DNA of 64,000 nt from Luteimonas sp. 9C. Lineage in GTDB: Bacteria; Pseudomonadota; Gammaproteobacteria; Xanthomonadales; Xanthomonadaceae. The stretch covers positions 1,626,095 to 1,690,094 of the forward strand of contig NZ_LR733312.1 in NCBI RefSeq assembly GCF_902506295.1, in the 5' to 3' direction. This document shows, piece by piece, positions 44,916-55,196 of the stretch (position 1 is the first letter of the stretch; each line of letters starts with the position of its first letter). Both the position numbers and the translations under genes were made by a program. The notes below the pieces were generated by a model. The model was not told where the DNA came from, searched no databases, and worked only from the letters and a program-made list of their open reading frames with translations.

Positions 44916-45629
44916 ATGCGTTTCATCCCGTTCTTACATCGCGGTCGGACCCTGTGCGCCGCCGCGCTGCTCGTCGCCGGTGTGCTGGCAGGCTGCGCCA
45001 CCGGCGGTGGCGTGACCGCCGACCTGGATCCGGTGTCGTCGCCGGCATGGGCCACCGACATGGCGCGCTTCGCCGCGGAGGACGCCGCGACGCCGCCTCC
45101 CGGACGCCCCATCGTCTTCACCGGCAGCTCCTCGGTGCGGATGTGGACGACGCTGGCCGCGGATTTTCCGGAAGTCGCCGTGCTCAATCGCGGGTTCGGC
45201 GGCTCCCAGGTGCGGGACGCCGTGTGGTACGCCGACGAGATCGCCCTGCGCTACCGGCCGCGGCAGATCGTGCTCTATGCCGGCGACAACGACATCGCCG
45301 AAGGGCGCTCGGCCGCGCAGGTCCTCGCCGACACGCAGGCCTTCGTCACCCGCATCCGAGCGACCCTGCCGGGCACGCCGATCGCCCTGCTGGGCATCAA
45401 GCCCAGCCCCTCGCGCGCGAATCTGCTGGACGTGCAGCGCGCTGCGAACGATGCGCTGCGCGACTGGGCGGCGACCCAGCGCAACATCGCCTACATCGAC
45501 GTGTTCACGCCGATGCTCGATGCGGACGGCGTACCGCGCGAAGACCTGTTCATCGCCGACCGCCTGCACATGAACGCCGCAGGCTATGCGATGTGGCGCG
45601 ACATCATCGGGCCCTACCTGCTCCGTTGA
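44916..45629 (+). CDS. GDSL-like (SGNH) lipoprotein esterase
   Basis: 237 aa with a lipobox (LAGC, Cys27). SGNH hydrolase features: block I Ser in VFTGSSSVRMW, the Gly of GGSQVRD, the Asn of YAGDNDIAEG and the Asp/His pair in DRLHMNAAGY. The Gly and Asn blocks (II and III) are slightly altered but complete. GGAG lies 6 nt before the ATG. Divergent from dgkA. A strong terminator lies 165 nt downstream. The substrate is unknown: an acyl or acetyl ester in the periplasm. Confidence 0.88.
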   Translation: MRFIPFLHRGRTLCAAALLVAGVLAGCATGGGVTADLDPVSSPAWATDMARFAAEDAATPPPGRPIVFTGSSSVRMWTTLAADFPEVAVLNRGFGGSQVRDAVWYADEIALRYRPRQIVLYAGDNDIAEGRSAAQVLADTQAFVTRIRATLPGTPIALLGIKPSPSRANLLDVQRAANDALRDWAATQRNIAYIDVFTPMLDADGVPREDLFIADRLHMNAAGYAMWRDIIGPYLLR

Positions 45630-45794
45630 CGGCATGACCCGATGATGCGGGCGGGGTCCCGCGTCCGGACCCTGCCGCCATCGTGCGGCAAGGAGACGTG
45701 TGCGTTGCACATTCGACACGGACCTGCGACCTGACTCCCCTAACAGCGCGGCAGATCTTTGTCGATTCTGCGTGATGCGAACGATTTTTGATGG

Positions 45795-45821
45795 AGGGCG
45801 CCCTCGGGCGCCCTTTTTTTT
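45795..45821 (+). terminator. Rho-independent terminator
   Basis: AGGGCGCCC (45795-45803) pairs with GGGCGCCCT (45806-45814) in a perfect GC stem, followed by eight T (45814-45821) on the plus strand. It lies 165 nt after the GDSL gene stop, leaving a long 3' region, and just before the stop of the minus-strand ABC permease. Confidence 0.85.
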
Positions 45822-45830
45822 CCGCGGATT

Positions 45831-47062
45831 CTATTGCTGCCGCAGTGCGTCGATCGGATCGAGCTCCGAGGCTTTGCGCGCCGGGTAGTAACCGAAGAAC
45901 AGACCGGTCGCGACCGAAAAACCTGCAGCCAGCAGCACGATCTGGCTGTTGAGCGCGGTCGGCAGATCGCTGAAGCGGCCCACCAGCAACGCACCGCCGA
46001 CGCCGATCGCGATCCCCAGCACGCCGCCGCCGAGCGACAGCAGCATCGCTTCGGCGAGGAACTGGCGACGCACATCGCGTGGCCCGGCGCCGACCGCCAT
46101 GCGCAGGCCGATCTCACGGATCCGCTCGGTCACCGACACCAGCATGATGTTCATGATGCCGATCCCGCCGACGATCAGCGAGATCGTCGCGACCGCGCCG
46201 AGCAGTAGCGACATCAGACGCGTGGTCGCGGTCCGCGTCGCGACGATCTCGGAGATGTTGCGCACGCTGAAGTCGTCCTCCGCGCCCGGCGCGATGCGGT
46301 GACGTTGCCGCAGCAGCGCTTCCACCTCGCCCTGCACATACGGCAGATCGTCGGCATTGCCGACCGTCAACGCGATCTGCATCACCGCGCCGGCCGGCAT
46401 GCCCATTGCGCCGAGCAGACGCCGGCGCCCGGTTTCGAGCGGCACCATCATCACGTCGTCCTGGTCCTGGCCGAAGCCGCCCTGTCCTTTCGAATTCAGC
46501 ACGCCGACGACCACGAAGGGCGTGCGGCCGATGCGCACAGTCTGGCCTACGCCGCTGTCCTCGCCGAACAGTTCGCGCCGCACGGTTTCGCCGATGATCA
46601 CGTTCTTGCCGGCGCCGCTGTAATCCTGCGGTTCGAAACCCGACCCGTCGACGATCGTCCAGCCGTTGATCTCGAAGAAGTCCGGCTGTACGCCCTGCCA
46701 GCTGCTCGCCCAGTTCTTCTCGGCGAACACGATCTGGCTGTTGCCGCGCAGCGAACCCGAGACCAACTGCACTTCGGGAATCTCGCCGCGGATCGCTTCG
46801 GCGTCGCCCTCGTTCAACGTGAAGAAACTACTGCCGGCCTGACGCGCGCCGCCCGGCGTGCGCCGCGAGCCCGGCGAGATGTCGAGCCGCTGCGAACCTA
46901 GACCCGACACCATGCGGTCGATCTCGCCCTGCGTGCCCTGCCCTACCGACACCATGACGATGACCGCCGCGATGCCGATGATCACGCCGAGCGACGTCAG
47001 CGCGCTGCGCATCCAGTTGCCCCGCAACGCGAAGATCGCGGTGCGCAGGACGTCAAGATAGG

Positions 47063-47066
<4 letters not shown>
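45831..47066 (-). CDS. MacB-type ABC transporter permease
   Basis: 411 aa. N-terminal TM helix (RSALTSLGVIIGIAAVIVMVSVGQG), a large periplasmic domain (about 50-270), then three TM helices of an FtsX-like domain (about 285-405, with GGIGIMNIMLVSVTERIREIGLRMA). It is the membrane half of a MacB system, here separate from its ATPase, whereas E. coli MacB is a fusion. It overlaps the ATPase gene by 4 nt and is read with it and the adaptor as macA-ATPase-permease. Such pumps export macrolides, peptides or lipoprotein-like cargo; substrate not known. Confidence 0.92.
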
Positions 47067-47817
<751 letters not shown>

Positions 47818-47821
<4 letters not shown>

Positions 47822-49341
47822 CGGGCCGCCGCGCGCTCGCCGGTGACGATCAGGTCGCCTTCCGATAGGCCGCCCGAGGCCTCGGTCATGCTGCCGTCGC
47901 TGGCGCCCAGACGCACCGGCACTGCTTCCCGGCGCCCGTCGACCAGCCGGTAGACGGTGACGCGGGTCGCGCCGACGGTCGATGCCAGCGTCCGGTTCCA
48001 CTGCGCGCGCTGGTTCGCGTCGAGCGTTGCAGTGAAGCCGGCGAAGGTCTGCTGGAAGCGGTCCATCATCCGCTGGCGGATCTGCGCCTGGACGCTCGGA
48101 TCCGCACCGCCGCCGCCCTGCGCCACGCCCGGCGGCGGTCCGCCACCAGCGCTGCCGCGTCGTGTGCCGCCTGCATTGCCGGCACGCGGCGCCTGCGAGC
48201 GCTCGCGCATCGTCGCGAGCGCGCTGTCGAACGCGGCCTGCTGGGGCGCGGTGAGCTGCATGGCCGCGGCGGCCGCCGCCAGATCGTCGGCCAGCCCGCC
48301 GCCACGCGGCGCGCTGCCAACGTCGGGACGCTCGGCTGCGGCGATGTCGGCGGCATCCGCCGGGCGATAGCGCAGCGCCGCGTTGGCGATCTTCAACACG
48401 TTCTCGCGGTTGCTGACTTCGATCTCGGCATTGACGGTCAGACCCGGCAGCAGGGTGCTGTCGGCGTTGTCGACCGCGACGACCACCGGATACGTCACCA
48501 CGTTGTTGGTCGTCGTCGCCGCCAGCCGCACCTGCTCGACGGTGCCGTTGAAGCGGCGGTCGTTGAAGGCGTCGGCGGTGAAGGTCACGGTCTGGCCCAC
48601 CTGCACCTGCCCGATGTCGGCTTCGTCCACCGCGAGTTCGATGCGCATCTTGCGCAGGTCCTCGGCGATGGTGAACAGCTCGGGCGCCTGCAGGCTGGCT
48701 GCCACCGTCTGTCCGGGCTCGATCGAGCGGGTCAGGATGGTGCCGTCGACCGGCGAGCGGATCACGGTGCGCTCCATATTGATCCGCGAAGTCCGCGTCG
48801 ACGCGGTCTGCTGCACGATCTGCGCCTGCGCGGAGGTCGCCTGCGCCTTCGCCTGGTCGAGCGCGGCGCGCGCCAGATCGACGTCGCTGCGGGCCACCAG
48901 CTGCTCGCCGGCGAGCGACGACTTGCGCTCGTAGTCGAGCTGCGCGTTACGCAGGGTCGCCTGGGCCTGCGTCAGCGAGGCACGCGCGCTGTTGACCTGC
49001 GCCGCGCCCTGTTCGATCTGCGCCTGGAAGGTCGCCGGGTCGATGCGCGCGAGTACCTGGCCCTGCTCGACCGGATCGTTGAAGTCGACCAGCACCTCGG
49101 TGATCTGGCCGGACACCTGGCTGCCGACGACGACCGTCGAAGTCGCGCTGAGCGTGCCGGTGGCCGAGATCACCACCCGGATGTCGCCGCGCTCCACCGG
49201 CGTCGTCCGCCACGCGTCCTCTGCGCCGGCTGCGCTGCGCTGGGACCAGAACCACGCACCGGCGGCAACGACGACGGCGATCACGATGACGGGCGCGAAC
49301 CGCGACAGCGCGCGGCGACGGGGCTTGGGACGGGTCGACAT
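47818..49341 (-). CDS. MacA-type periplasmic adaptor with an LTxxQ-like insertion
   Basis: 507 aa membrane-fusion protein: N-terminal TM anchor (about 13-32), lipoyl-like half (VVGSQVSGQITEVLVDFNDPVEQGQVLARID), alpha-hairpin (about 105-190), barrel and membrane-proximal domains (to about 325) and the returning strand (460-507). Between residues about 328 and 458 there is an extra region: two helical modules, each with an LTAPQQ or LDANQR box, separated by a Gly/Pro-rich linker. This is not present in E. coli MacA (371 aa). ATG 49341 was preferred to an upstream TTG. First gene of the three-gene ABC set. Confidence 0.9.
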
Positions 49342-49458
49342 GGATGCGGTCTTGATGGGCAACTGGAGACGCTAACGCATCGCACGGCGCGGAGTTGACC
49401 GCGCTCCGGAATTTTTTGAATACGCGGTGCGATCCGCCGACATCGGGTCGGCGACGAT

Positions 49459-50772
49459 TCAGACCAGACGATCGCCCAGCACGATGGTGACCGTCGTGCC
49501 TTCGTCGGGCGTGCTGTCGAGCGCCACGGGCCAGCCGAAACGCGTGCCCAGGCGTCGCACGATCGACAGGCCGATGCCCTTGCCGGACTGCGAGAACGGA
49601 TCGGCGCGGTAGAACGGGTCGTAGACACGCTTGAGCACGTCGGGAGTCATGCCGATGCCGGTGTCGCGGACGATGATGCGGTCGTGCTCGATCACGACCT
49701 CGACGCCACCGGCTTCGGTGAAGGCCCAGCCGTTGCGCAGCAGATGCCCGATCATGACCCCGAGTACGCGCGGCGGCGCGTCGAGGCGCGGCCGGGCCTG
49801 GATATCGAGCGTCAACGTCAGCTGCTTACCGTCGAACAGCGGCCGCACCTTGTCGAGTTCCTCCTCGACCACCTCGACCACGTCGAAGATCTCGCTCTGC
49901 GGCATCACGCCCCGCTCGCGCGCCAGCACCAGCAGCGCATCGATCACCGCCTCCATGTCCTGCGTGGCGCGCCGGATGCGCAGCAGCGGACGTTGCTGGT
50001 GCGGCGGCGTGGTGGGATCGGCCGCGATCATGTCGCTGGCGACGCGGATCACGGTGAGCGGCGTGCGCAGTTCGTGGCTGGCATCGCGGGTGAACTCACG
50101 CTCGCGCCGGACGAATGCGCCGATGCGATCGCCGAGCCCGTGCAGCGCACTGGTCAGCGCGCGCGCCTCGCGGCCGGCGTCGTCCTGCGTGGTGAGGGCC
50201 GCGGGCACGCCGTCGTCGTCGTCGGACGGATTCCAGCGACCGACCTCGTCGGCGAGCCGGTGGATCGGCAGGACCATGCGTTTGGAGGTGCGATAGGTCA
50301 TCCACGAGACGACGAACATCGTCGCCATCATCAGCAGTGCAAGACCGCCGGCGGCCAGTGCGAGAATGCGATCGAACAGCGACAGCGACGCGGCCAGGTA
50401 CAGGGTACCGGCCTCGCGCCGCTCCACCAGCAGCACACCCTCGGTGTCGCGCCTGGGCGAGAACCCTTCCGGCGCGCCCTTGAACCACAGCAGATTGGCG
50501 ACCGCGCGGTCGCCACCGATGATCGCCTGCAGCTCACCGCCCCCGGCAGGCACGAAATACCCCTGCAGGTTGACGCCGAACGGCGGCGGATACGACGCAT
50601 CGGTGGCCTTGGCCTGCCACCAGGCATCGGCTTCGGCCTGCAGCCACTGCCGCGCGACGACCTCGCGCCCGATGAAGGCCGCGGTCATCACACAGACGAT
50701 CAGCGTCATTCCGGCGATCACCGCCTGGAACGTGAACGCATCACGGATGCGGTTGGGCAGCCCCTGGGGCAT
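49459..50772 (-). CDS. Sensor histidine kinase of a two-component system
   Basis: 437 aa membrane kinase. Two TM helices (about 15-35 and 138-157) enclose a periplasmic sensor loop (about 36-137); a HAMP-like linker follows, then the phosphoacceptor His233 in DASHELRTPL and an HATPase with N-box HLLRNGWAFTEAG, G1 DTGIGM and G2 GKGIGLSIV. The N-box has the less common sequence LRNGW instead of LxNAxKYS. Partner of the response regulator whose gene lies 22 bp upstream. The signal is unknown; the transporter genes downstream could be a target. Confidence 0.93.
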   Translation of the reverse strand: MPQGLPNRIRDAFTFQAVIAGMTLIVCVMTAAFIGREVVARQWLQAEADAWWQAKATDASYPPPFGVNLQGYFVPAGGGELQAIIGGDRAVANLLWFKGAPEGFSPRRDTEGVLLVERREAGTLYLAASLSLFDRILALAAGGLALLMMATMFVVSWMTYRTSKRMVLPIHRLADEVGRWNPSDDDDGVPAALTTQDDAGREARALTSALHGLGDRIGAFVRREREFTRDASHELRTPLTVIRVASDMIAADPTTPPHQQRPLLRIRRATQDMEAVIDALLVLARERGVMPQSEIFDVVEVVEEELDKVRPLFDGKQLTLTLDIQARPRLDAPPRVLGVMIGHLLRNGWAFTEAGGVEVVIEHDRIIVRDTGIGMTPDVLKRVYDPFYRADPFSQSGKGIGLSIVRRLGTRFGWPVALDSTPDEGTTVTIVLGDRLV

Positions 50773-50794
50773 GGTCGGACGTCGCGTCGCCGGC

Positions 50795-51508
<714 letters not shown>

Positions 51509-51658
51509 GAAACGACTCCGTAGCTGGGTGCGTGTGGATTAAGCTTTGTGAATTTCCCACTTTTGCAGTGCAGGAGTTGTGAAGATTTCGTGCCCCGACC
51601 GCGTCACAGCGGGCTTGGCGCTACGATCTGCGCCTTCTCCCCAATCCGGAAGCCCGTC

Positions 51659-52003
51659 ATGACCGGCTACGAGCGCTATCTGCCCATCCTGCTGCTGGTG
51701 GGCTCGAACATCTTCATGACGTTCGCCTGGTACGGGCACCTGAAATACCGCAGCGTGCCGATCCTGACGGTCATCGTCGTCAGCTGGGGCATAGCGTTTT
51801 TCGAATATCTGCTGATGGTGCCGGCGAACCGGATCGGCGCCGCGGTGTATTCGGCGCCCCAGCTCAAGGGCATGCAGGAGGTCATCACCCTGCTGGTGTT
51901 CGCGGGCTTCTCCACCTGGTATCTGGGCCAGCCGCTGAAATGGAACCACTGGGCGGGCTTCGCGCTGATCGTGGTCGCGGCCTGGCTGATTTTTCTGGAG
52001 TAG
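51659..52003 (+). CDS. DUF486 (DMT-like) small membrane protein
   Basis: 114 aa with four TM helices. Begins MTGYERYLPILLLVGSNIFMTFAWYGHLKY and ends KWNHWAGFALIVVAAWLIFLE, both characteristic of DUF486. The PANRIGAAVYSAPQLKGMQEVITL loop is the most conserved part of the family. Related to small multidrug-like transporters, but no transport function is shown. Divergent from the two-component genes; a TACGAT hexamer lies about 30 nt upstream. Confidence 0.9.
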   Translation: MTGYERYLPILLLVGSNIFMTFAWYGHLKYRSVPILTVIVVSWGIAFFEYLLMVPANRIGAAVYSAPQLKGMQEVITLLVFAGFSTWYLGQPLKWNHWAGFALIVVAAWLIFLE

Positions 52004-52115
52004 TCGGGCGCCGCGACTGCACGCTCCTCACCCCGCCACCTGCATCGCGAGTGGTCATCTCCGCTCCCGGAGGGCGCAGGGCGTCGGGGCATTCCGCCTT
52101 CGGCGACACGCGTCT

Positions 52116-52418
52116 TCAGAAGCGGATGCGGCCGGTCAGGATGTCCTTGAACATCACCCAGTCGCCGATGAAGGAATAGATCGGGTGCCTGAAGGTCGCC
52201 GGCCGGTTCTTCTCGAAGAAAAAGTGCCCGACCCACGCGAAGGCGTAGCCGCAGACCAGGGCCGCCAATGCCCACCAGGCATTGCGCTGCCACAGCGCGA
52301 TGGCCAGCAGTACCAGCACGCCACAACTGCCGATGAAATGCAGGCGCCGCGACACCGGGTGCGCGTGCTCGCCGAGATAGAACGGATAGAACTCGCGGAA
52401 GCTGGCGAAGCGGCGCAT
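52116..52418 (-). CDS. Mpo1-like (DUF962) membrane protein
   Basis: 100 aa. FREFYPFYLGEHAHPVSRRLHFIG, two TM helices, then GHFFFEKNRPATFRHPIYSFIGD, matching DUF962/Mpo1. Yeast Mpo1 is an Fe-dependent dioxygenase in phytosphingosine (2-hydroxy fatty acid) degradation; the His residues and the EKN box are retained here. A good GGGAGG is 5-6 nt before ATG 52418, so the longer frame start (52460) is unlikely. Bacterial substrate unknown. Confidence 0.9.
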   Translation of the reverse strand: MRRFASFREFYPFYLGEHAHPVSRRLHFIGSCGVLVLLAIALWQRNAWWALAALVCGYAFAWVGHFFFEKNRPATFRHPIYSFIGDWVMFKDILTGRIRF

Positions 52419-52484
52419 GCGTCCTCCCGGGGCAGGCGGTGTCCGCGTCATTGATCGCACCGGCGCCTGGAGGCGTCAACCGCT

Positions 52485-52808
52485 TCAGGCATTGCGCGGC
52501 GCGAACATGATCACCGCCATGCCGCACAGGCACAGCGCGGCGCCCAGCAGATCCCAGCGGCCCGGTACGATGCCGTCGACCCGCCAGAGCCACAGCAACG
52601 CGACCGCGACGTAGACGCCGCCGTAGGCCGCATACACGCGACCCGACGCGGTGGGATGCAGGGTCAGCAGCCACACGAACGCCGCCAGCGCCCCTGCCGC
52701 CGGCAGCAGCAGCCAGGCGCTGCCGTCCTTGCGCAGCCACAGCCACGGCAGATAGCAACCCACGATCTCGAAGACCGCGGTGGCGACGAACAGCAGCAGC
52801 GTCTTCAT
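52485..52808 (-). CDS. YnfA family small membrane protein
   Basis: 107 aa with four TM helices, UPF0060. [23 protein letters not shown] and the central [30 protein letters not shown] are the family signature; related to small multidrug-resistance transporters. It overlaps the end of mazG by 4 nt (ATGA) and so is translated together with it. Confidence 0.93.
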   Translation of the reverse strand: MKTLLLFVATAVFEIVGCYLPWLWLRKDGSAWLLLPAAGALAAFVWLLTLHPTASGRVYAAYGGVYVAVALLWLWRVDGIVPGRWDLLGAALCLCGMAVIMFAPRNA

Positions 52809-53656
52809 GTCCCGCGCTCGGCCTGCTTCGCGCGATTCCAGTACGCGTCCTGCGCGTCCAGCGACTGTCCGGCGAGCGCACCGCCGTCGGCGTCGGCCAT
52901 CGTTTCCATGGCGCGGAAGCGGCGCTCGAACTTGTGGTTCGCGCGGCGCAGGGCCGCACCGACGTCGACCTTCGCGTGCCGCGCGAGATTCGCGGCGACG
53001 AACAGCAGATCGCCCAGTTCCTCCTCGAGCCGATCCTGCGCCGCAGTGTCGTCCGGATCGGCAGCGACCGCGTCGAACTCCACGCGCACCTCGTCGATCT
53101 CCTCGTGCAGCTTGGCGATCACCGGCTCTGGACTCGGCCAATCGAAGCCGACGCGCGCGGCGCGGGACTGCAGTTTCACCGCGCGCTGCCATTCGGGCAG
53201 CCCGCGCGCGATGCCGGCCAGCGCCGAGGTGTCGGTGTCCCCGGCCGCAGCGCGCTCCTCGCGCTTGATCGCCTCCCAGTTGCGCAGCACGGTCTGGGCG
53301 TCGCCCGCGTCCACGTCGCCGAAGATGTGCGGGTGCCGGCGGATCATCTTGTCGCTGATCGCAGCGACGACGTCGCCGAACGCGAACGCGCCCTGCTCCT
53401 GCGCCATCTGCGCATGGAACACCACCTGCAGCAGCAGATCGCCGAGCTCGTCGCACAGACCCGGCAGGTCAACGCGATCGATCGCGTCGGCGACTTCGTA
53501 GGCCTCCTCGATTGTGTAGGCGGCGATGGACGCGAAATCCTGCTGGACGTCCCAGGGGCATCCGCGCTGCGGGTCACGCAGGCGCGCCATGATGTCGAGG
53601 ATGCGGCGGATGTCGCCGGGGGCATCGGTCACGTCGGACTCCTTGGGAACGGTCAT
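52805..53656 (-). CDS. mazG: Nucleoside triphosphate pyrophosphohydrolase MazG
   Basis: 283 aa with two MazG domains. The first has [27 protein letters not shown] and [17 protein letters not shown]; the second has [13 protein letters not shown] and [17 protein letters not shown], with the ExxE metal motifs in both. The family hydrolyses NTPs to NMP and PPi, clearing non-canonical nucleotides and (in E. coli) lowering ppGpp-linked effects. Followed by ynfA with an overlap. Confidence 0.96.
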   Translation of the reverse strand: MTVPKESDVTDAPGDIRRILDIMARLRDPQRGCPWDVQQDFASIAAYTIEEAYEVADAIDRVDLPGLCDELGDLLLQVVFHAQMAQEQGAFAFGDVVAAISDKMIRRHPHIFGDVDAGDAQTVLRNWEAIKREERAAAGDTDTSALAGIARGLPEWQRAVKLQSRAARVGFDWPSPEPVIAKLHEEIDEVRVEFDAVAADPDDTAAQDRLEEELGDLLFVAANLARHAKVDVGAALRRANHKFERRFRAMETMADADGGALAGQSLDAQDAYWNRAKQAERGT

Positions 53657-53774
53657 GCGTCACCTCGCGCGAGGCAAGGCGGTGTGGACACGCGTTTGCG
53701 CGCGACGTCGGGACGGAAGTCTCCATCGGGGCTGCATGCGCGCGCGGCGGTGCGCCGTCCACGCACGCATGGGC

Positions 53775-54599
53775 TCAGGCCTCGAGCCAGTCGCGCCACG
53801 GCAACGACGGATCGCCCAGCGCGATGAAATCGCCATTGAGAATCGTGTCGCGCTGGTTGTAACGGAACGGGCGACCCTGTGGATCGAGCACCGCGCCGCC
53901 TGCGCCTTCGAGAATCGCCTGACCGGCCGCCGTATCCCATTCGCTGGTCGGGCCGAAGCGCGGATAGACATCCATGCCGCCTTCGGCGAGCCGGCAGAAC
54001 TTCAGCGACGAGCCCAGCGGCACGGGCGTGACCTCGCCGATCCGCTCGAGCAGCGCCATCGTGCGCGGGTCCCGGTGCGAGCGGCTCGCCGCCACGCGCA
54101 GCGCGACCGGCGCCGCGGGATCGTGGCGCGGCGCGTGCAGCGCGGTGTCCCGGTCGCCCTCGCGCACAAACGCGCCGAAGCCGGGCGCGCCATGCCACAG
54201 CGCACCGGTCACCGGCGCCTGGATCACGCCGAACACCGCGACGCCGTCTTCGATCAGCGCGATGTTGACCGTGAACTCGCCATTGCGCTTGACGAACTCG
54301 CGCGTGCCGTCGAGCGGATCGACGAGCCACATGCGGGTCCATGCGCGGCGCTCCGCCGCGGGCACCACCACGGCGGATTCCTCCGACACGATGGGAATCT
54401 CCGGCGTCAGCGCGCGCAGGCCGTCGACGATGACGCGATGGGCGGCCAGATCGGCCGCGGTCACCGGACTGGCGTCGGCCTTGCGGACGACATCGAAATC
54501 CTCGGCGTAGATGGCGAGGATCGCATCGGCCGCGGCGCGCGCGATCGCGATGACACCGTCGCGGACCGCCGCGGTGACGGATCCGGCGGCGTCAGCCAC
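53775..54599 (-). CDS. cysQ: 3'(2'),5'-bisphosphate nucleotidase
   Basis: 274 aa Li-sensitive inositol-monophosphatase-superfamily enzyme that removes the 3'-phosphate of PAP and PAPS. Metal motifs: SEES (about 72), DPLDGTREF (about 93-101) and WDTAAGQAIL (about 220). It helps keep the sulfate assimilation intermediate PAP low. It overlaps the upstream gene nudE by 8 nt, the two being cotranscribed. Confidence 0.95.
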   Translation of the reverse strand: MADAAGSVTAAVRDGVIAIARAAADAILAIYAEDFDVVRKADASPVTAADLAAHRVIVDGLRALTPEIPIVSEESAVVVPAAERRAWTRMWLVDPLDGTREFVKRNGEFTVNIALIEDGVAVFGVIQAPVTGALWHGAPGFGAFVREGDRDTALHAPRHDPAAPVALRVAASRSHRDPRTMALLERIGEVTPVPLGSSLKFCRLAEGGMDVYPRFGPTSEWDTAAGQAILEGAGGAVLDPQGRPFRYNQRDTILNGDFIALGDPSLPWRDWLEA

Positions 54600-55143
54600 C
54601 GTGGTGACGCAGCCAGTCGCGGACGATGAACAGCGCAGCGATCGAACGGCCTTCGGAGAACTCGTCGAGCAGGATCAGCTCGTGCAGCGCATCGAGCTTC
54701 CACGACACCACGTCGAGTTCTTCGGGCTCATCGCCGGCCAGCCGCTCGGGATAGAGATCGCGCGCGACGACCAGCGTCGCCTGGTGGCTCATGTACTGCG
54801 GCGCCAGCGAGATCGACCGCAGCGCTTCGACGCTGCGCGCGCCATGGCCGATCTCTTCCTTGAGTTCGCGGTTCGCGGCTTCGAGTGCGGTCTCGCCCGC
54901 ATCGATCCGGCCCTTGACCAGGCCCAGCTCGTAGCGATGGAAGCCGGCGGCGTACTCGCGCACCAGCAGCACCGTGTCGGCGTCCAGCATCGGCACCACG
55001 ATCACCGCGCCGTGGCCGCGCCCGTGCAGGCGCTCGTACAGGCGCCGCTCACCGTTGGAGAATTCCAGGTCCAGCCGTTCCATGCGGTACAGCGCCGCGT
55101 CGTGCTCGGTGACGTCGTGGATGATCGGCAGGGTCTTGCTCAT
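54592..55143 (-). CDS. nudE: ADP compounds hydrolase NudE
   Basis: 183 aa Nudix enzyme. The Nudix box is canonical: GRIDAGETALEAANRELKEEIG. It hydrolyses ADP-ribose, Ap3A and NADH-like ADP compounds. The N-terminal LxxxNGxxRxYERLHGRGHGAVIVVP and DELLLIREYAAG-like block are as in E. coli NudE (186 aa). It is divergent from bioA and precedes cysQ, a pairing conserved in gammaproteobacteria. Confidence 0.93.
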   Translation of the reverse strand: MSKTLPIIHDVTEHDAALYRMERLDLEFSNGERRLYERLHGRGHGAVIVVPMLDADTVLLVREYAAGFHRYELGLVKGRIDAGETALEAANRELKEEIGHGARSVEALRSISLAPQYMSHQATLVVARDLYPERLAGDEPEELDVVSWKLDALHELILLDEFSEGRSIAALFIVRDWLRHHGG

Positions 55144-55184
55144 GCCGACACCCGCCCGTCTGCACGGTGGCTGCGTTGCGGAGC

Positions 55185-55190
55185 GATAAT
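55185..55190 (+). promoter_or_regulatory. -10-like hexamer placed for a leaderless bioA mRNA
   Basis: GATAAT ends 6 nt before the bioA ATG (55197), so transcription would start at or next to the ATG. No Shine-Dalgarno precedes it. The only -35-like words (around 55160-55167) are weak. Confidence 0.4.
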
Positions 55191-55196
55191 GCGCGG

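Noticed and set aside
45700-45888. GTG-started open frame with a good AGGAG upstream
   Set aside because: It runs straight through the strong terminator and into the end of the minus-strand ABC permease gene; low-complexity FFF from the T-run shows it is not coding.
49435-49453. Hairpin between the MacA-type adaptor gene and the histidine kinase gene as a terminator
   Set aside because: Seven-base stem with a five-base loop but no U-run in either direction; a chance palindrome is likely in such GC-rich DNA.
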